DNA from: Candidatus Bathyarchaeota archaeon
Lineage (GTDB): Archaea; Thermoproteota; Bathyarchaeia; Bathyarchaeales; Bathyarchaeaceae
Reading direction: 5' to 3'
Length of the DNA stretch: 6,608 nucleotides
Assembly: GCA_020344435.1 (NCBI GenBank)
Contig: CP070826.1
Location: forward strand, 223,155-229,762
Made by a program: the position numbers and the translations under genes. This document shows positions 1 through 6,139 of this stretch, piece by piece (position 1 is the stretch's first letter; every line of letters starts with the position of its first letter). Below the pieces are notes generated by a model. That model was not told the DNA's origin, did not search any database, and saw nothing but the letters and a program-made list of their open reading frames with translations.

Positions 1-332
1 TACTCAACCTTTGATTCGTATAAGGCCTCTGCCAGATCGCTCAGTGATTTGTAACCAATCTCTTGAGCATATTCTTCGGTGATTTTTCTGTCTCCGATGA
101 GTTTCCCTCTCTTCTTCAGGAGAAGTCTGATGCTTTCCTTTGATATTTTGCCCCAGGTCAGGTAGTTCCGTGCCTTCCGTAGCATGCCGAGGTAGGATGG
201 TCGGTCGTCAATCAATGTGGCATGGCAGCTTCGAGTCAGGTGGAGCATCTTCAGTGTTTCTTTGATCTCGCTGGAAATGTCGCTTGTTCCTCGAACTCGG
301 ATGGCTGCTAGACAACTATGTTTCTCCTCCAT
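1..332 (-). CDS. rpl30: 50S ribosomal protein L30 (uL30), 3' end outside window
   Basis: Large-subunit protein of the archaeal/eukaryotic long L30 form (eukaryotic L7 type). The frame opens with ATG at 332-330, one base after the S5 stop, and runs 110 codons to the window edge without a stop. Family members are usually about 150 residues, so roughly the last third is missing. Visible family features are the opening strand AAIRVRG (residues 9-15), a helix ending TLKMLHL (26-32), the block DDRPSYLGML (42-51), YLTWGKIS (58-65) and KRGKLIGDRK (74-83). The block GYKSLSDLAEAL (93-104) is typical of the archaeal extension. A GAGGTGA motif (340-334) inside the end of S5 lies very close to the ATG. 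This suggests coupled translation with S5. Identification is firm; only the end is unknown. Confidence 0.95.
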   Translation of the reverse strand, partial: MEEKHSCLAAIRVRGTSDISSEIKETLKMLHLTRSCHATLIDDRPSYLGMLRKARNYLTWGKISKESIRLLLKKRGKLIGDRKITEEYAQEIGYKSLSDLAEALYESKVE

Positions 333-333
333 C

Positions 334-960
334 TCACCTCACCCAGTCGTCTGGTATGACAACTCTGTACGTTCGCTGAAGGGCTTCGAAGACTGCGTAA
401 GCGAAGGATGGAACTGTTCTTGTCGCACCGTAACTTCTCGTCCAGCAATCCTTCACGCCAGCAAGGCCTAGAATGACCTTAGCCGCTTCGCTTGCGACCA
501 AGCCTAAGCCACGAGGACCGGGAATGAGCATGATCTCTACTCCGCCGCATTTGGCGCGAACCTCAAATGGGAGCGAATGCGGTTTCCCACATCCACATTC
601 CCAACTTCCGCAGCCTCGACGTACGACTGTGATGTTCAGACGTGCATCAACAGCGCCTTTTTCAATTGCTGTTCGAACCTGTCTGGCCTTCCCTGAGCCT
701 AAGCCTATGTAGCCATCACGGTTGCCTACGGCCACTATCGCTTTGAACCTTGATTTTTCTCCTGCATCTGTCTGCTTCTGTACCAAGTTGATGTCGATGA
801 CTTCCTCCTGTATGTCTGGGAGAAGTACATTCACGATTTCGGGCTCTCGTATCTTTAAGCCTTCTTTGAAGACCTCTTCAATTGAAGTTATCTCGCCTTC
901 AAAAATCAATCTACCAAGTCTTGTACGGGGTTTCCATTCTTCCATGTCTGCGGATCTCAC
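334..960 (-). CDS. rps5: 30S ribosomal protein S5 (uS5)
   Basis: Small-subunit protein near the decoding and mRNA-entry region, important for accuracy. The 208-residue product has the archaeal/eukaryotic S5 layout. An N-terminal stretch PRTRLGRLI (11-19) precedes the double-stranded-RNA-binding-like S5 domain (about 58-121), which carries the glycine-rich motif GNRDGYIGLGSGKA (79-92). The C-terminal S5 domain spans about 135-205. The cysteine-rich loop GCGSWECGCG (116-125) is characteristic of archaeal and eukaryotic S5, not bacterial S5. I keep the GTG start at 960 because AAGGGA (971-966) lies 5 nt upstream. An in-frame ATG at 945 would give MEEWKPRTRLG, also a plausible family N-terminus. 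The gene begins 2 nt after the L18 stop and ends one base before L30. Confidence 0.97.
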   Translation of the reverse strand: MRSADMEEWKPRTRLGRLIFEGEITSIEEVFKEGLKIREPEIVNVLLPDIQEEVIDINLVQKQTDAGEKSRFKAIVAVGNRDGYIGLGSGKARQVRTAIEKGAVDARLNITVVRRGCGSWECGCGKPHSLPFEVRAKCGGVEIMLIPGPRGLGLVASEAAKVILGLAGVKDCWTRSYGATRTVPSFAYAVFEALQRTYRVVIPDDWVR

Positions 961-962
961 AT

Positions 963-1556
963 CTATCCCTTCTTAAACGAGGAAATTATGCTTTCTTTTA
1001 TTGAAGAAAAGTGTTCGGGAAGTTTCTCAGGCTTGAATTTTCTGGACATGTATTTGGAGAATCTCTTCTGATAAGTCTCTGAGTCGGAAGATAACTGGTT
1101 TGCGTAGTCAGCGATGTGTTGTCCGCTTGTTCGTGATTCATCAGGCAATACGCCTTGATCATGTGGAACCCCGATACCCGTATCAGCAACTCCCCTCAGC
1201 GCTGCTAGAATCTTTGCTCCCCGTGAGAGAGTTTGTAAGCCTATGTCCAAAACAGCCTCTTTGACGCCTGAAGTAATTGCTCTATAGCCACATAGAAGTC
1301 CAGTTAGGTAAGCAGCAGGAATGTTTCCGCGACTTCCCCGCCATCCATGCGTGGTCAGCTCGCGAGAAGTTGCAGAAGCAGCGACTCTGTCACCGGTCTC
1401 TCCAGCTTCGATGATCTGGACTATTGTGTATTTTGAGGTGCCACGAACGACCAATCGGGGAAGTCCGGATGTGATGAGAGCTCTTCTCGACTTGTAATCG
1501 GTTTTTCCTTCTCTTCGCCTGCGGAAAGGAACATTATAGCTAGGGCCCTTCGCCAT
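963..1556 (-). CDS. rpl18: 50S ribosomal protein L18 (uL18)
   Basis: Binds 5S rRNA with L5 and helps form the central protuberance of the large subunit. The 197-residue protein has the long archaeal form. The basic N-terminus FRRRREGKTDYKSR (11-24) is followed by the RNA-contacting sheet LPRLVVRGTSKYTIVQII (32-49). The archaeal signature GWRGSRGNIPAAYLTGLLCG spans 71-90. A second core block is GAKILAALRGVADTGIGVPH (113-132), and a helical C-terminal tail follows (about 145-197). The ATG shares one base with the L19e stop (TAATG). A strong GGAGG (1569-1565) inside L19e lies 8 nt upstream, so coupled initiation is likely. No anomalies were seen. Confidence 0.97.
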   Translation of the reverse strand: MAKGPSYNVPFRRRREGKTDYKSRRALITSGLPRLVVRGTSKYTIVQIIEAGETGDRVAASATSRELTTHGWRGSRGNIPAAYLTGLLCGYRAITSGVKEAVLDIGLQTLSRGAKILAALRGVADTGIGVPHDQGVLPDESRTSGQHIADYANQLSSDSETYQKRFSKYMSRKFKPEKLPEHFSSIKESIISSFKKG

Positions 1557-2008
1557 TACCGCTTCCTCCCCAGCCCTCGCGTTTTGATGTACCGCTCCAA
1601 GTCGGCGATTGATTCGAACTCTCCGCCCCCAGCCATATTGTAGAGATGCCGATAGACGCTTTCAGTGATTGTGCGGCTTCTCTTTAGCTCGCGTAGTCTC
1701 TTGCGCAGCGGTCGGATCTTCTTCATCCAAGCTTCTTTCTTAGAAATCTGCGCACGTGCAGAACCGCTTCTTCGACCCGGGCCTCTTCTCAGTCCCCTCT
1801 TTCTCTTCTCGTGTAGAGTTCGCGCACGTGCTCGGCTGACTCCTTTCTTTGGACGGCGTTGAATTGCGCCTTCATGAATTAATCTCCGAATCTCATCTCT
1901 TGTAATGGCGATTTCAACGTCCTCGTTTCGCTCAGGGTCAATCCAAACGCGGCTTTCGCCAATCTTGAGGATCTCGGCGGCCAAGCGGCGCTGATTCTGG
2001 AGGCTCAA
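1556..2008 (-). CDS. rpl19e: 50S ribosomal protein L19e (eL19)
   Basis: Archaeal/eukaryotic-specific large-subunit protein with no bacterial counterpart; in known structures it threads through rRNA and contributes to an intersubunit bridge. The product is 150 residues, the usual archaeal length. The N-terminal domain (1-50) has the conserved NQRRLAAEILKIGESRVWID (5-24) and the block ITRDEIRRLI (35-44). A highly basic rRNA-threading middle (51-110) is followed by a helical C-terminus ending RGLGRKR. The start is TTG at 2008, chosen because it gives the canonical opening MSLQNQRR and has a Shine-Dalgarno-like GGTGGAGTGA upstream (2025-2016). No in-frame ATG near the N-terminus preserves the conserved block. 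It follows L32e after 21 nt, the longest gap in the window. Confidence 0.97.
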   Translation of the reverse strand: MSLQNQRRLAAEILKIGESRVWIDPERNEDVEIAITRDEIRRLIHEGAIQRRPKKGVSRARARTLHEKRKRGLRRGPGRRSGSARAQISKKEAWMKKIRPLRKRLRELKRSRTITESVYRHLYNMAGGGEFESIADLERYIKTRGLGRKR

Positions 2009-2015
2009 TCCTTGT

Positions 2016-2025
2016 TCACTCCACC
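2016..2025 (-). promoter_or_regulatory. Ribosome binding site for L19e (TTG start)
   Basis: GGTGGAGTGA lies in the 21-nt gap between L32e and L19e. Its GGAG core (2022-2019) is 10 nt upstream of the TTG at 2008. It resembles the archaeal anti-Shine-Dalgarno complement and supports the non-ATG start. Confidence 0.65.
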
Positions 2026-2029
2026 AAGA

Positions 2030-2506
2030 TTATTCGGCGGTCTCCTCCGTCTCTTCTTCGCGCAGTTCTTCGATCTCTTCGAATTCCTCCTCGAGTTCTA
2101 TAGCCTTCATCGGGTTCAACACGCGAATCTCCAGCTCATCTGCTATCGCGGAGATTTCAACGCGTTTTCTCGCTCCGACTTGATGAGCGATTCTGATGGC
2201 TTGGGTTTTCGAATCAATCTTTCGGACATCATCCACGTTCCGAACAAGAACTTCAGCGTACCCAGAGGGGTGAAGTCCTCTTGTCTCCTTTGCGCTGCGA
2301 TGGCCGACTTTGGGAGATTTTGGCCAGCCCTTCACTTTCTTACGCATTTTGCTGTCTATGCCACGAGGTCTTCTCCAGCTCTCTTTGACTCGCTTGTAAC
2401 GCCAGCTCTCCTGACGCCTGAAATCAGGTTTCTTGCTTTTGATGCGCTCCTGCTTTTTCAGTGCTTGCTTCTTGTCTGATATCGTCAGCTGTTCCTCATC
2501 GCTCAT
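2030..2506 (-). CDS. rpl32e: 50S ribosomal protein L32e (eL32)
   Basis: Archaeal/eukaryotic-specific large-subunit protein, 158 residues. After a short charged N-terminus (1-25), the L32e core begins at KPDFRRQESWRYKRV (26-40). It continues through WRRPRGIDSKMR (44-55), the glycine/histidine block PKVGHRSAKETRGLHPSG (65-82) and a folded region to about residue 131. The last 26 residues (133-158) are strikingly acidic: 14 glutamates and almost no basic residues. This is unlike the rest of this basic protein. The ATG overlaps the L6 stop as ATGA, and GAGGGG (2520-2515) inside L6 is 8 nt upstream. The core assignment is secure; the acidic tail is an extension of variable type in this family. Confidence 0.96.
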   Translation of the reverse strand: MSDEEQLTISDKKQALKKQERIKSKKPDFRRQESWRYKRVKESWRRPRGIDSKMRKKVKGWPKSPKVGHRSAKETRGLHPSGYAEVLVRNVDDVRKIDSKTQAIRIAHQVGARKRVEISAIADELEIRVLNPMKAIELEEEFEEIEELREEETEETAE

Positions 2507-3051
2507 TCTTCAAGCCCCTCATGTTTTTCATAGACGTAGATCCCGTCGAGAAAGACTCGCGGGTCTTTGTTCTTGACTTTGGTTGCTCTTTGGATATTTG
2601 CGGCGGTTTGGCTGACGTCTTCGATGTTGATTCCTTGCACGATTACGTCTTCGCTCTTCACAATGACTTTGGTGGCGCCCATTACTTTGGCAAAGCGTGG
2701 GCTGCGCTCTCCAGTGAAGTTCTCTATTGCCACTGTCTTCTCTCTGATTGTGACGGATATAGGGAAGTGAGAGAATACTATCTTAAGTTTGTAGGTGAAG
2801 CCTTTTGCTACTCCAGTTATCATATTCTGAATGTGGGATTTTACTGTGCCCACGAGGGCTGCCTCTCTCTTTCGAGGCCAACTGGTACTGATCTTAACGC
2901 TGTCTCCATCCAAGAGGATAGATACTGGAGCATGGGAGAAATCTCTGGTCAGCATTCCCTTCTCGCCCTTGACTGTGATTACTCTACCGTCCACTTCAGC
3001 CTCTATCTCTTCAGGAATTTCAACCGATTCAACAGCCTCAACAACACGCAT
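2503..3051 (-). CDS. rpl6: 50S ribosomal protein L6 (uL6)
   Basis: Large-subunit protein near the factor-binding stalk base. From the ATG at 3051 the product is 182 residues with two tandem L6 folds, about 8-80 and 85-175. Family features include VEIPEEIEAEVDGRVITVKG (10-29), then a block around WPRKREAALVGTVKSHIQNM (59-78). GVAKGFTYKLKIVFSHFP (80-97) starts the second domain, and DPRVFLDGIYV (163-173) lies near the C-terminus. An in-frame GTG at 3060 would add three residues. Neither start has a strong Shine-Dalgarno motif; ATG is preferred because MRVVE resembles family N-termini and a weak GAG sits at suitable distance. The stop overlaps the L32e start (ATGA). Confidence 0.96.
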   Translation of the reverse strand: MRVVEAVESVEIPEEIEAEVDGRVITVKGEKGMLTRDFSHAPVSILLDGDSVKISTSWPRKREAALVGTVKSHIQNMITGVAKGFTYKLKIVFSHFPISVTIREKTVAIENFTGERSPRFAKVMGATKVIVKSEDVIVQGINIEDVSQTAANIQRATKVKNKDPRVFLDGIYVYEKHEGLEE

Positions 3052-3065
3052 TTCCAACACTCATG

Positions 3066-3458
3066 TTAGTACACGAAGGCGAGTAATCTTCCGCCGATTC
3101 CTTCTTTCTTAGCCTCTCGATGGGAAAACACTCCACCAGATGTGGAGACTACAAGAACACCTATATCTCGGGATGGAAGAAAGTGTTTCTCCCATCTTTC
3201 AAACTCATCAGATTTTATGTTGAGGCGGGGCTTTATGGCACCGCACCTATTTACGCGTCCGAGAAGTTGGACCTTGAATTTTCCAGCGCGCCCATCGTCC
3301 ATAAATTCGAATTCGCCAATGTATCCATTCAGCTGCATCACTCTCAGGACTCTCCCCAGAAGCTTCGATGCCGGGCTGATGATGCATTCACTTATGTTCC
3401 GCATCTCGTTGTTCATTATGGTCGTCAACCCATTTGCAAGAGTGTCCATCATAGTCAT
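3066..3458 (-). CDS. rps8: 30S ribosomal protein S8 (uS8)
   Basis: Primary 16S rRNA-binding protein of the small-subunit platform. From the ATG at 3458 the product is 130 residues, the usual archaeal length, opening with the canonical MTMMDTLANGLTTI. The C-terminal rRNA-binding signature VVSTSGGVFSHREA (103-116) followed by GIGGRLLAFVY (120-130) is intact. A GTG at 3467 would add three residues, and a further ATG lies at 3452; the family N-terminus decides for 3458. Shine-Dalgarno complementarity is poor, so initiation probably depends on ribosomes finishing S14, whose stop is 13 nt upstream. Bacterial S8 represses its own spc operon; no comparable operator can be seen here. Confidence 0.96.
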   Translation of the reverse strand: MTMMDTLANGLTTIMNNEMRNISECIISPASKLLGRVLRVMQLNGYIGEFEFMDDGRAGKFKVQLLGRVNRCGAIKPRLNIKSDEFERWEKHFLPSRDIGVLVVSTSGGVFSHREAKKEGIGGRLLAFVY

Positions 3459-3471
3459 TGTATACACCAGT

Positions 3472-3636
3472 CTATTCGAATTTTCTGAACCCTAGTTTCT
3501 TGGCTACTTCTCGGAAACACTGACGGCATAAATTCAATCCATACCTACGGATGATTGACCCATGGGATCCGCATCGTCTGCATTGTCGGCTGCCCTTGCC
3601 GAATTTTCGCTCCCTCTTGGGCTTCTGTTTTACCAT
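3472..3636 (-). CDS. rps14: 30S ribosomal protein S14 (uS14), zinc-binding type
   Basis: A 54-residue gene found by reading the gap between L5 and S8. It runs from ATG (3636-3634) to TAG (3474-3472). The product opens MVKQKPKRERKFGKGSR and carries a zinc ribbon of two CxxC pairs at Cys19/Cys22 and Cys37/Cys40. Between the pairs is the archaeal block GSHGSIIRRYGLNL (23-36), and the protein ends AKKLGFRKFE. Length, motif spacing and position after L5 all match archaeal S14, which sits in the head of the small subunit. The start lies 15 nt after the L5 stop with only a weak Shine-Dalgarno-like GGCGAT upstream. Because of its size it is easily missed by length-filtered gene calling. Confidence 0.97.
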   Translation of the reverse strand: MVKQKPKRERKFGKGSRQCRRCGSHGSIIRRYGLNLCRQCFREVAKKLGFRKFE

Positions 3637-3651
3637 CTTACATCGCCGTCA

Positions 3652-4191
3652 TTACACGATTTCAATCCCGAATTCGTCTCTAATAAAGAGGATAGCTTCC
3701 TCAGCTGTCATCAAATGCTTTTGTCCAACAGTTGATTTGACGTGTCGTCGCCGCTTAACGCGGTATCCTGGTCGGACTACAGTAACAGAAACATTCATCC
3801 CATAGATGCCTAGTTCTGGCACATACTTTGTGCCAGAAATCTCAATATGCTCCTTTATTCCGAAAGAAAAGTTTCCCTGACCATCAAAGCACTCCTTCGA
3901 AAGTCTATTGTCGATTGCTTGAAAGGCCTTCTCAAGGAAACTTCCCGCTTTCTCTTTTCGAAGGGTTACGAGGCATGCGATTGGCTCACCCTTATGGATG
4001 CCGAATCCTCGTATTGTCTGTTTGGCATTCCGCTTGCAGGGTTGCTGACCGGTTAGTTGTTCAAGAATCTTGGACGCCCTTTCAAGGGGTTCGCCCGACT
4101 TTCCGACCGAGATGTTCACTGTAACCTTCTCGACCCTCGGCTTAAGCATAGGAGTGTTATCCCATTTCTCACGGATCTCCTCTTCAGACAT
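3652..4191 (-). CDS. rpl5: 50S ribosomal protein L5 (uL5)
   Basis: 5S rRNA-binding protein of the central protuberance, partner of L18; it also contacts P-site tRNA. The product is 179 residues. The archaeal form begins with a short acidic helix (1-12), then MLKPRVEKVTVNISVG (15-30), where bacterial L5 carries its own family motif. GQQPCKRNAKQTIRGFGIHKGEP (48-70) is the typical archaeal core. GIKEHIEISGTKYVPELGIYGM spans 111-132, and the C-terminal RPGYRVKRRR (140-149) follows. The ATG starts one base after the S4e stop (TGACATG), with GAGG (4204-4201) 9 nt upstream inside S4e. The TAA stop shares a base with an out-of-frame ATG that opens a four-codon frame before S14. Confidence 0.97.
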   Translation of the reverse strand: MSEEEIREKWDNTPMLKPRVEKVTVNISVGKSGEPLERASKILEQLTGQQPCKRNAKQTIRGFGIHKGEPIACLVTLRKEKAGSFLEKAFQAIDNRLSKECFDGQGNFSFGIKEHIEISGTKYVPELGIYGMNVSVTVVRPGYRVKRRRHVKSTVGQKHLMTAEEAILFIRDEFGIEIV

Positions 4192-4192
4192 G

Positions 4193-4951
4193 TCAATGAA
4201 CCTCAGGTAGAGATATCCAAGGCTTCTTGTGACCGAGGGGGAAGACTAAGTCAACAATGGTTTGGAAACGCGTTCCCTCAGCATCCTCGATGGTGGCGAG
4301 TAGATTTCTCCGCTTCTGACCTGATCTTTTCTCAAAGGCAACAACGCTACCATGCTTGCCCATGTTCTTTCCTCCAAAGATTATTGCGGGCACGCCCTTA
4401 GCTAGATTGGAATGCTCGATTACCTCCTGCTCCGAAATACCTATCTTCAGAACGTCCAGAGTCCGGTAGAGAGTTTTTTCAGGATTCTTGGGGTCATCCA
4501 CCTGAACCAGAATGCATCTTCCGTCATGGAGGTTAAGCTGGATATTGCCGCCCTTGACTACTCTCTTGTTCTCGATTCTGCATAGCTTAAACTTGGCTTC
4601 CTCTGAATCTATTGGGTGAAGCGTTAATCCCTTTCCAGATGGCAATACTCGGTATGCCCTTTCGAGGGCAGGTATGGAGATTACGTCCATCAACCCCACT
4701 GGAAAGCCTCCTTCCCTTTCTATTTCTCCATCGACTTTCACTTCACCTTGTGAGATCACTGTTTTTGCGCCTTTTCGTGATTTTGCAAACCCCAGAATGT
4801 CGCGAATAATAAGCAAAAGTGGTATGCAGTTCGAAATACGGTGGGAGCCTGGTTTAGGCTTAATCGTCCAAACAAGCTCCTTTCGGTGAATAGGCCAAAA
4901 CTTTGGCGCTGGCTTTCGTTTCAGATGCCTACTACCGCCTTTCCTACCCAA
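4193..4951 (-). CDS. rps4e: 30S ribosomal protein S4e (eS4)
   Basis: Archaeal/eukaryotic-specific small-subunit protein, unrelated in overall architecture to bacterial S4 but sharing the S4 RNA-binding fold. From a TTG at 4951 the product is 252 residues and opens with the invariant family N-terminus MGRKGGSRHLKR. It then has the N-terminal RS4 region (about 1-38, including KPGSHRISNCIPLL), an S4 domain (about 43-90), the central S4e domain (about 95-170), and a KOW-like segment. That segment contains GVPAIIFGGKNMGKHGSV (186-203). TTG is chosen over another in-frame TTG 45 nt upstream (4996), which would add 15 non-family residues and overlap L24. GAGGGAG (4964-4958) lies 6 nt before the chosen codon. 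It starts one base after the L24 stop. Confidence 0.97.
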   Translation of the reverse strand: MGRKGGSRHLKRKPAPKFWPIHRKELVWTIKPKPGSHRISNCIPLLLIIRDILGFAKSRKGAKTVISQGEVKVDGEIEREGGFPVGLMDVISIPALERAYRVLPSGKGLTLHPIDSEEAKFKLCRIENKRVVKGGNIQLNLHDGRCILVQVDDPKNPEKTLYRTLDVLKIGISEQEVIEHSNLAKGVPAIIFGGKNMGKHGSVVAFEKRSGQKRRNLLATIEDAEGTRFQTIVDLVFPLGHKKPWISLPEVH

Positions 4952-4952
4952 T

Positions 4953-5363
4953 TTATGCTCCCTCGGATTTCGAAGTGGCTTCACCGGTCTTCGCAACTTT
5001 TTCGGCGGCGCCCTTTCGCTTCAGTGCCTCCCTGCGCCACTTGTCGTCAAGATTGAGTTTGGTGATCATAACCTTGGATGGATGTATTGGGATTGGCACT
5101 GCGGTGCCGTCTACCTTCTCTCTTGTTGCGCCTTCAACAAACACTCTATACCTTCTCCGATCAACCCCGGCGATCTTTCCCTCAAACCCTTTGCGATCTC
5201 CTACCATGATCTGAACTGTGTCGCCAGTCCGCACAGGAACTGAGTTGGTGTTATGCGACGCTTTTAGAGGTGGAGAGAGAGGTGCGGAAAACTTTCTGTA
5301 CCTTTTGTGTAAGAATGCTTGGTGTAGTCTCTTCCGCTGTTTTCCAGGTTTGGTTACTTTCAC
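4953..5363 (-). CDS. rpl24: 50S ribosomal protein L24 (uL24, eukaryotic L26 type)
   Basis: Assembly-initiating large-subunit protein located near the peptide exit tunnel. The product is 136 residues in the archaeal/eukaryotic L26-like form. A basic N-terminal extension KPGKQRKRLHQAFLHKRYRK (5-24) precedes the KOW domain (about 45-75), with the motif RTGDTVQIMVGDRKGFEGKI (45-64). After the conserved IHPSKVMITKLNLDD (93-107) comes a lysine/alanine-rich variable tail (about 108-136). The start is GTG at 5363, with an excellent GGAGGAG (5377-5371) 7 nt upstream in the 13-nt gap after L14. It ends one base before S4e, whose ribosome binding site lies within its last codons. Confidence 0.97.
   Translation of the reverse strand: MKVTKPGKQRKRLHQAFLHKRYRKFSAPLSPPLKASHNTNSVPVRTGDTVQIMVGDRKGFEGKIAGVDRRRYRVFVEGATREKVDGTAVPIPIHPSKVMITKLNLDDKWRREALKRKGAAEKVAKTGEATSKSEGA
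4958..4964 (-). promoter_or_regulatory. Ribosome binding site deciding the S4e TTG start
   Basis: GAGGGAG within the last codons of L24 lies 6 nt upstream of the TTG at 4951. Together with the canonical N-terminus MGRKGGSRHLKR, it selects this TTG over an upstream in-frame TTG at 4996. Confidence 0.7.
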
Positions 5364-5370
5364 CGATTTT

Positions 5371-5377
5371 CTCCTCC
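5371..5377 (-). promoter_or_regulatory. Strong ribosome binding site for L24 (GTG start)
   Basis: GGAGGAG begins inside the L14 stop codon (TAG) and lies 7 nt before the GTG at 5363. It is among the best Shine-Dalgarno matches in the window and compensates for a non-ATG start. Confidence 0.75.
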
Positions 5378-5817
5378 TACAGGATTATGCTTGAGGCACT
5401 CGCTACTCTGGGCCATCGCTCAGCCGCTTCTTTTGCTACAGGGCCCCGAATCTCGGAGCCACGCATCTCTCCTTCAGGGGTCATTATCACGGCGGCATTG
5501 TCTTCGAATTGAACCCAGACTCCTTCGGTGCGTCTGTAGGGTTTCTTTTGCCGAACAACCACCGCACGGAAGAGTTTCTTTCTCATGTCGGGGGTTCCCT
5601 TCCTCACCGATACAACAACCATGTCTCCTACCGCAGCGGCTGGAACCCTTCTTAGTCGACCTTTATATCCTATCACCTGAATTATCCTAAGCTCCCTGGC
5701 GCCGGTGTTATCTGTGCATCTGACAACACAGCCAGCTGGCAGACCCCTTGTTATCTTGGGTCTTTGCCCGATCATTCCTTTGGTCATCAACGCGCGGGCT
5801 TTAGCTCTTGCGGCCAC
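5377..5817 (-). CDS. rpl14: 50S ribosomal protein L14 (uL14)
   Basis: Large-subunit interface protein that forms part of an intersubunit bridge and contacts L19e-side elements in archaeal ribosomes. From GTG at 5817 the product is 146 residues. A short Ala/Lys/Arg-rich leader typical of archaeal L14 is followed by ITRGLPAGCVVRCTDNTGAR (22-41), which contains the L14 motif CTDNTGA. Then come GYKGRLRRVPAAAVGDMVVV (50-69) and RQKKPYRR (89-96), and the C-terminal GSEIRGPVAKEAAERWP (120-136). Start choice: GTG lies one base after the S17 stop with GGGGGAAGGA upstream. A TTG at 5844 would overlap S17 by 26 nt, and an ATG at 5787 (136 residues) has no ribosome binding site. The exact start remains moderately uncertain. 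Confidence 0.96.
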   Translation of the reverse strand: MAARAKARALMTKGMIGQRPKITRGLPAGCVVRCTDNTGARELRIIQVIGYKGRLRRVPAAAVGDMVVVSVRKGTPDMRKKLFRAVVVRQKKPYRRTEGVWVQFEDNAAVIMTPEGEMRGSEIRGPVAKEAAERWPRVASASSIIL

Positions 5818-5818
5818 C

Positions 5819-6136
5819 TTATCCTTCCCCCATCCTTTCAACAACTACGAAAGAGACTGTTTTGCTTAGGGGTCGGCATTCAGCGATTCTTACACGACTC
5901 CCCTCCTCTAGGTTTATGCAGGGGGGACTATGGGCGGGTATGTGGCTATGCCTCCGCTCGTAGCGTTTGAATTTCGGAACATACTTGAGGTAGTCCCGTC
6001 GCACCACAACGGTTTTGTCCATCTTATCGCTTATGACGATTCCTTCCACAACGCGTCCTCTGATTGAAAGGGTCCCGTGGAATGGGCAGTCATGATCATC
6101 ACAGGTCTTCCTAGGCTTCTTGAGGGTGAAGGCCAT
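5819..6136 (-). CDS. rps17: 30S ribosomal protein S17 (uS17)
   Basis: Primary 16S rRNA-binding protein of the small-subunit body with an OB fold. The 105-residue product carries the archaeal/eukaryotic N-terminal motif KTCDDHDCPFHGTL (10-23), with Cys12 and Cys17. This precedes the OB-fold core RGRVVEGIVISDKMDKTVVV (26-45). The block KFKRYERRHSHIPAHSPPC (55-73) and the C-terminal EGSRVRIAECRPLSKTVSFVVV (78-99) complete the family pattern. Cys73 and Cys87 are the remaining cysteines. The ATG is 3 nt after the rnp1 stop. AGGAGG (6154-6149) lies inside rnp1 at a somewhat long 12-nt spacing. Confidence 0.97.
   Translation of the reverse strand: MAFTLKKPRKTCDDHDCPFHGTLSIRGRVVEGIVISDKMDKTVVVRRDYLKYVPKFKRYERRHSHIPAHSPPCINLEEGSRVRIAECRPLSKTVSFVVVERMGEG
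5822..5831 (-). promoter_or_regulatory. Ribosome binding site supporting the L14 GTG start
   Basis: GGGGGAAGGA within the last codons of S17 lies 4 nt before the GTG at 5817. No such motif precedes the alternative ATG at 5787, so the longer 146-residue L14 is preferred. Confidence 0.55.
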
Positions 6137-6139
6137 TAT

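Noticed and set aside
217..976. Three plus-strand frames of 79-84 codons opposite S5 and the S5/L30 junction
   Set aside because: All overlap well-identified conserved genes, with no family resemblance.
998..1189. A 63-codon minus-strand frame inside L18 in another frame
   Set aside because: Lies within the conserved L18 gene, has no ribosome binding site and no plausible domain.
2012..2479. A 155-codon plus-strand frame antisense to L32e
   Set aside because: Mirror frame of L32e, rich in Phe and Leu because the sense strand is rich in Lys and Glu codons; no recognizable domain.
3062..3064. An ATG between S8 and L6 as a possible L6 start
   Set aside because: It is out of frame with L6 and reaches a TGA after eight codons.
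2461..3069. A 202-codon open frame on the plus strand, antisense to L6
   Set aside because: It lies wholly opposite L6 and the L32e start, resembles no family, has odd composition and no ribosome binding site. It is best explained by codon bias of the real minus-strand gene.
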